A DNA stretch of 64,000 nucleotides from Halobacteriovoraceae bacterium (GTDB taxonomy: Bacteria > Bdellovibrionota > Bacteriovoracia > Bacteriovoracales > Bacteriovoracaceae): assembly GCA_002712005.1 (NCBI GenBank), contig PASP01000004.1, positions 435,485 through 499,484 on the forward strand. The letters are read 5' to 3'. Each line of letters opens with the position of its first letter. Position 1 is the first letter of the stretch. A model generated the notes under the pieces. It was not told where the DNA came from and searched no databases. It worked only from the letters and a program-made list of their open reading frames with translations. Below, in pieces: positions 60,181 to 64,000 of the stretch. The position numbers and the translations under genes are program-made.

Positions 60181-60969
60181 TTAAAAGGAATAAGATTTAA
60201 TCAAATCCTTCTCCTCTTCTCTAAGAGTCAGAATCTCAGGTCCCTTTTCAGTAATAGCAATGGTATGTTCATATTGTGCTGAAAGCTTTCTGTCTTTAGT
60301 GAGAATTGTCCAGCCATCAGCTAGTTCTTCAATGGCCGCCCCGCCAAGATTTACCATGGGCTCAATAGTAAAGGTCATCCCCTTTTCTATTTTGAGCCCT
60401 TTATTCTTTTTTCCATAGTGAAGAACTTGAGGCTCTTCATGCATATTCTTTCCAATCCCATGACCACAAAACTCTTTTACAATACTGTAACCATTCTTGA
60501 TTGCATGCCTATGAATTTGAAAACCTATATCACCTAATCTTTTACCTTCAAAGGCTTGCTCAATTCCTCTATAAAGACACTCTTGGGTAACTTTACATAA
60601 GCGAATCGCTTCTTCATTACAATTGCCTACAAAATACATACGTGAAGTATCTGCTATGAATCCATACTTCTTCACGGTTACATCAAGATTTAAGATATCT
60701 CCCTCTTTAAGAATCTCATTTGGAGAAGGTACCCCGTGACAAACAACTTCATTGATTGAGCTGTTTAGAGCAAATTTAAATCCATACTGACCAATAGAAG
60801 ATGGGATTGCATCATAGTCACCCCTTATCCACTGCTCCACTTCTTTAGCAATTTCATAGGTTGAAATTCCTGGCCGAACCGTATCAATTAAACGAGTTAG
60901 GATTTCAGCGGCTATCTTTCCTGTTTTTCGAAATTGAATGAGATCACTCTCAGATTTCAAAAGAATCAT
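60181..60969 (-). CDS. map: Type I methionine aminopeptidase
   Basis: Removes the initiator Met. The 262 residues carry the five metal ligands: Asp in LNLDVTV, Asp in ADTSRMY, His in EFCGHGIGK, Glu in TIEPMV and Glu in YEHTIAI, plus the substrate-binding His in VVCHGVP. It starts with ATGA overlapping the stop of a ParD-like gene (4 bp). No secY-adlK neighbourhood is present here, so this may be an additional copy. Confidence 0.95.
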   Translation of the reverse strand: MILLKSESDLIQFRKTGKIAAEILTRLIDTVRPGISTYEIAKEVEQWIRGDYDAIPSSIGQYGFKFALNSSINEVVCHGVPSPNEILKEGDILNLDVTVKKYGFIADTSRMYFVGNCNEEAIRLCKVTQECLYRGIEQAFEGKRLGDIGFQIHRHAIKNGYSIVKEFCGHGIGKNMHEEPQVLHYGKKNKGLKIEKGMTFTIEPMVNLGGAAIEELADGWTILTKDRKLSAQYEHTIAITEKGPEILTLREEEKDLIKSYSF

Positions 60970-61184
60970 TTCTTCTTGGCCTTTTTAATGAGGCCTTCAA
61001 TTTTAAGAGATTTATTAAGAAGAAGCATTTTAAGAAGGTCATGGTAACAGAGATGAGGATGAATTTCTGCTAAAAGGCCAATTTTTAACCAATGCTCTGC
61101 TTGTCCATTCAACGAACGATCAAAGGACTGAGAAGCTTTTCTTAATTCTTCATGTATCTCATCTGATATTTTCACTATTCCCAT
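60966..61184 (-). CDS. ParD-like ribbon-helix-helix protein
   Basis: 72 residues of the ParD-like family (PF11903-type): MGIVKISDEIHEELRKAS, then RSLNGQAEHWLKIG and a basic tail KKAKKK. The opening IVKIS strand and the E-L-R ... R-S-x-N-x-Q-A-E-x-W pattern are those of type II ParD-like antitoxins. Instead of a ParE toxin the next gene, overlapping by 4 bp, is map. It may regulate its own operon or act as an antitoxin-like partner for the enzyme. Confidence 0.8.
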   Translation of the reverse strand: MGIVKISDEIHEELRKASQSFDRSLNGQAEHWLKIGLLAEIHPHLCYHDLLKMLLLNKSLKIEGLIKKAKKK

Positions 61185-61253
61185 ATATGTTTTATAGCAT
61201 TTTATATATTCACAGTAAATATAGCCTTTACTTTTTTTTACAGTCTCTATTCT

Positions 61254-62093
61254 TTATATTCTATGAAGATCCATCCTTAAAACCTGCCTTGGCCTTCCAT
61301 TAGCAATCTCAGAAACACTATGAAGCCCGCGAGGATCTAAAATGACGATATCTCCAGGATCACCCGTTAGTTCAATCAATTCATGTTCAATGCCCATATG
61401 ACTTTTAAAGGACGATAATTCCTCTCCTTTAAACCAAGGTTCTTCTGAACACAATTTCTTGTATAGCTCAGTATGAGGAAATAGCGCCCTCTGAGTTAAC
61501 AAATTTGTTTTCTGTCCAAAGCGATCTTTAAATTCTAAAACTAAACTCTCATCATAAAGATGACTTTCCTCAGCAAGCCTCTGTGCATGATGGTGGGTGC
61601 CACTTATAATGAAAGTTCCTCCTCCCTTATGCTCAACCTTATCTAAGAAAATAAAAACGAAGTATGACCAAGGCAAATCCTCTCCTTGAAATCCTGGCTC
61701 ATCTGCATGCCAGGAACCTTTCGGAATATGCCAATTTTCAATCGGAATGCCTGGCATACTCAAAAGCGAGTACCAAAGCTCTTGGGTTCCCCATAAATTA
61801 GAATCGAAAATCCCATTAACCTTATTTTTAATTTGTTCCTCAATAGAAACTAAGGCGTAGCTTTCCTTAAGATTTCTCATTATAGGATTCATTCCCGGCA
61901 CTCTCCAAGTTCCGCGAAGACTTTCCGAAACAGGTATGCTCAAATCTATATGTAAAGTTTCCTTTAAATCTTTAGAGAAATTTGATTGAAGCTGAGAGAG
62001 ATCTTCAGGATTTACGAAGCTCTTCAACCTCAAATATCCAAACGTTTTCAATTTTTTTAACAAATCTGAGTTTTTTACGTCGCTATTTTTCAT
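61254..62093 (-). CDS. PhyH-type Fe(II)/2-oxoglutarate dioxygenase
   Basis: 279 residues of the phytanoyl-CoA dioxygenase superfamily. The iron motif is WHADEPG (His129, Asp131) and the distal His and 2-oxoglutarate Arg are in LDPRGLHSVSE (His near 257) and RPRQVLRMDL. The substrate cannot be told. The gene is alone, about 70 bp upstream of the ParD-like gene in the same direction, so a shared transcript is possible. Confidence 0.88.
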   Translation of the reverse strand: MKNSDVKNSDLLKKLKTFGYLRLKSFVNPEDLSQLQSNFSKDLKETLHIDLSIPVSESLRGTWRVPGMNPIMRNLKESYALVSIEEQIKNKVNGIFDSNLWGTQELWYSLLSMPGIPIENWHIPKGSWHADEPGFQGEDLPWSYFVFIFLDKVEHKGGGTFIISGTHHHAQRLAEESHLYDESLVLEFKDRFGQKTNLLTQRALFPHTELYKKLCSEEPWFKGEELSSFKSHMGIEHELIELTGDPGDIVILDPRGLHSVSEIANGRPRQVLRMDLHRI

Positions 62094-62313
62094 ATTTTCT
62101 AATCTACCACGGGCCTTTTCAGGAGCAAATTAGACAAATCAAGTTGTAGAAAGGCCGTTTTGGCCGGAAATATGGTCACAATTTAAGCACTACTTCGGCC
62201 CTCAATAAAGTTAACCTACTGAAAAAAGGTATATTCTTCCTGCAAGGATAAAATACTCAATATCTCCTGTTATAAACCGACAAATATTGCATATATGCCC
62301 TCAAGGGAGTTTG

Positions 62314-64000
62314 TTGATCTTGAAGAATTTTGCCTTAATCCTATTCTTTCTTTCTTTGGTGACCAGTTTTGGTCTCTGGATGAATTCATCTTTCCAAAGT
62401 CAAAAAGATGATTCACTTAGCTATTCGGAAATCGCTAAAAAGGTGAATTTAAGGCATGAGCTTGTCAGGCCAAAAGTAAAAGAAAGACTCTACAACAAAG
62501 AAGCAAGTAGAAGACCGTCATCCTTGTCGATGAAGCCTGAGTTCATAAATCATAAATTAAATAAGAAAAACTCCATTACTTCTTTAAAAAATAAAAATGT
62601 TAAGAAAGGATATTTAAATAAAAGCAAGAGTAAGAATAGAAATCGGGCGCCATCATCAAATTTTTCAAATTCATTCAATCAGCAAAGATCCCTTGAAGCC
62701 TTTTCTAATCGAAGTCACTCTATAGATTTTGATGACACTCCTAAAAAGAAAATAAATTCTCCACAAAGCGATCAAGACTTAGGGAAGAATTCTTATACTT
62801 TTAGGCAATCACCTCAATCACCCTCTCAAGAATCATCTTCAACTCAACAGGATCAAGATAGTAGCTCTTCAAGAAAGAGAAGTTCTGGCGGTGGCTCCAA
62901 GTCTCCTATTATTCAAGGAGAGATTCCTCCTTTAGATGGTTTAATTTCCCAAGTAAACCATAATTTCTTAATCGATAGTGCTTATGCTTCTGTGAGTTGT
63001 TCAAATCCAAAAATAGAGCTCTTTGATATTTTAACGATGACTCCACTTGAAGATAATCCGATTACTTTTGAAGGTGTAGATAGAACGACTCGATTTATTT
63101 TTTATCCTAATGACCTTAATTTAGACCTTGAAGCACCAGCTCGTTATAAAGTTAAAATAACAGGATGTAGTGAAGAACTTGAAAAGATCGTAACAAGTTA
63201 TTACCTACCCCAAAGTATTACAGCGGCCTCTAGTCTATTAGCGAAGATCACAAATACTGACGTAAATTACAACCCTACAGAAGAACTCTCAGAGAATCTT
63301 GAGAAAATGGAAAAGATTATAAGTTCTACTCTTGGGGATTCAATCATTGATTATCAGGCCATCTACTCTGAACTAGAGACCAATCAAGATGTTCTAACGG
63401 CTTTTCAAAATATCTCTGAAGGTGAAGATGTTGTTCTTTTGAAGAATGCTGCACCTAAAGTTAAAAATCTTGATATCCCCTCTATCCTCGATGAACAATC
63501 ACCCCATACTTTTGAAGCAGATGCTCTACATTGGGATAATGACTACACAATTGCCTTTCAATGGATCTTGGATGGCAGCACGGTTTCTTATAATAAGATT
63601 TGGAGTTATACTCCTCCTTCTAATACAGCTGCAACAGCACATATTCTCCTTAAAATTGGGAAAAAGAGTTCATCCTCTAATGATGTCGACACAAGTCTTC
63701 CCCATCATGAATTTGAATTTACACTCAATGTAAATCTTATTAATGACCCTCCCATTCTAATTAACACGCAAAGTGTAGCTCTTGCTGAAGACACGGTTCA
63801 TAACTTTAATCTTAACGACGCTACTGACGTAGACTCTTCTTCAATTGATTATATAATTACGAGTAATCCAACTAATGGGAGTCTTTCATGTACACCTGGA
63901 ACGACTCAATGTACTTATGTTCCCAATTCTAACTTCTATGGAAGTGATTCTTTTACCTATAAGGCCAATGATGGTGAACTCGATTCCAATATTGCGACAA
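62314..64000 (+). CDS. Start of a large exported protein with cadherin/Ig-like repeats, 3' part outside window
   Basis: The frame is open from 62314 to the right edge, 562 codons so far. The start is a TTG: AAGGGAG at 62303-62309 precedes TTG at 62314 (4-nt spacing) and TTG at 62320; no ATG is near. A hydrophobic signal segment (NFALILFFLSLVTSFGLW) is followed by a Ser/Lys/Asn-rich linker (about 30-205) and then beta domains. The last one visible (LAEDTVHNFNL ... YGSDSFTYKANDGELDS) is a tandem cadherin-like/Big_9 repeat common in giant surface adhesins. Total length unknown. Confidence 0.8.
   Translation, partial: MILKNFALILFFLSLVTSFGLWMNSSFQSQKDDSLSYSEIAKKVNLRHELVRPKVKERLYNKEASRRPSSLSMKPEFINHKLNKKNSITSLKNKNVKKGYLNKSKSKNRNRAPSSNFSNSFNQQRSLEAFSNRSHSIDFDDTPKKKINSPQSDQDLGKNSYTFRQSPQSPSQESSSTQQDQDSSSSRKRSSGGGSKSPIIQGEIPPLDGLISQVNHNFLIDSAYASVSCSNPKIELFDILTMTPLEDNPITFEGVDRTTRFIFYPNDLNLDLEAPARYKVKITGCSEELEKIVTSYYLPQSITAASSLLAKITNTDVNYNPTEELSENLEKMEKIISSTLGDSIIDYQAIYSELETNQDVLTAFQNISEGEDVVLLKNAAPKVKNLDIPSILDEQSPHTFEADALHWDNDYTIAFQWILDGSTVSYNKIWSYTPPSNTAATAHILLKIGKKSSSSNDVDTSLPHHEFEFTLNVNLINDPPILINTQSVALAEDTVHNFNLNDATDVDSSSIDYIITSNPTNGSLSCTPGTTQCTYVPNSNFYGSDSFTYKANDGELDSNIAT

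Noticed and set aside
1-64000. CRISPR arrays or insertion sequences
   Set aside because: No spaced direct repeats and no transposase or integrase frame were seen.

Overview
The window is about 64 kb of an AT-rich, gene-dense bacterial chromosome. Several features suggest a Bdellovibrionota-type organism, probably Bacteriovoracia (Halobacteriovorax/Bacteriovorax-like). These are two GYF_2-domain proteins (one fused to PilZ), a very large Lys/Ala-rich H1-like protein, many small Sec/Spase II lipoproteins, secreted metalloproteases, and the hbd-crt-acyl-CoA dehydrogenase set. The taxonomic call is an inference from gene content; no 16S or other marker gene is present to settle it. Non-ATG starts (TTG, GTG and probably one ATT) with good Shine-Dalgarno (SD) sequences are frequent.

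Layout. 1-8.7 kb: a cut Ser/Thr kinase, a lipoprotein, an alpha/beta hydrolase overlapping a GYF_2-PilZ protein, a vWA-like lipoprotein, bpt, a secreted HEIGH protease, a membrane protein and a cNMP-binding regulator. 8.7-15.6 kb: thiolase, then a three-gene beta-oxidation or butanoyl-CoA operon (hbd, crotonase, acyl-CoA dehydrogenase), with the H1-like protein and an AGK-repeat lipoprotein between them. 15.8-28.8 kb: rpsT, holA-like, lptE, dciA, a tRNA methyltransferase, a long minus-strand operon (receiver-like protein, alr, mlaE, mlaF, mlaD, GYF_2 membrane protein), aroK, yceD and rpmF. 28.9-36.2 kb: the fatty-acid synthesis operon fabH-fabD-fabG-acpP, then fabF-glyA-nrdR-nusB. 36.2-40.5 kb: three different photolyase/cryptochrome genes side by side. 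40.5-50.4 kb: a degenerate HD-GYP protein, methyltransferase, greB, low-molecular-weight phosphatase, def-trmO, an unrecognised exported pair (the second PLD-like), a short-chain dehydrogenase (SDR) and a metal-efflux permease.

50.5-56.2 kb is accessory. An intact tRNA-Asp with a clear promoter is followed by soxR, a divergent SDR gene behind a near-perfect SoxR box, a small orphan gene between hairpins, and a stand-alone SIR2-like gene. A 13-bp copy of the tRNA-Asp 3' end lies just after SIR2 and is followed by a terminator. This is the arrangement expected when an element has integrated into the tRNA gene, so 50655-53915 may be a small integrated defence island without a visible integrase. 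Three copies of a short GTGCCATGCAC palindrome occur only in and just beyond this stretch.

56.4-64 kb: an exported protein, an HD-domain protein divergent from a GlxA-type regulator, a lytic transglycosylase lipoprotein, a YeeZ-like epimerase-fold protein, a ParD-like ribbon-helix-helix gene overlapping a methionine aminopeptidase gene by 4 bp, a PhyH-type dioxygenase, and the start of a large cell-surface protein with cadherin/Ig-like repeats that runs off the right edge.

Most interesting: the tRNA-Asp-bounded SIR2 region, the ParD-like/MAP module, the photolyase trio (one member has lost its Fe-S cysteines), and the SoxR-controlled SDR whose catalytic Tyr is His.
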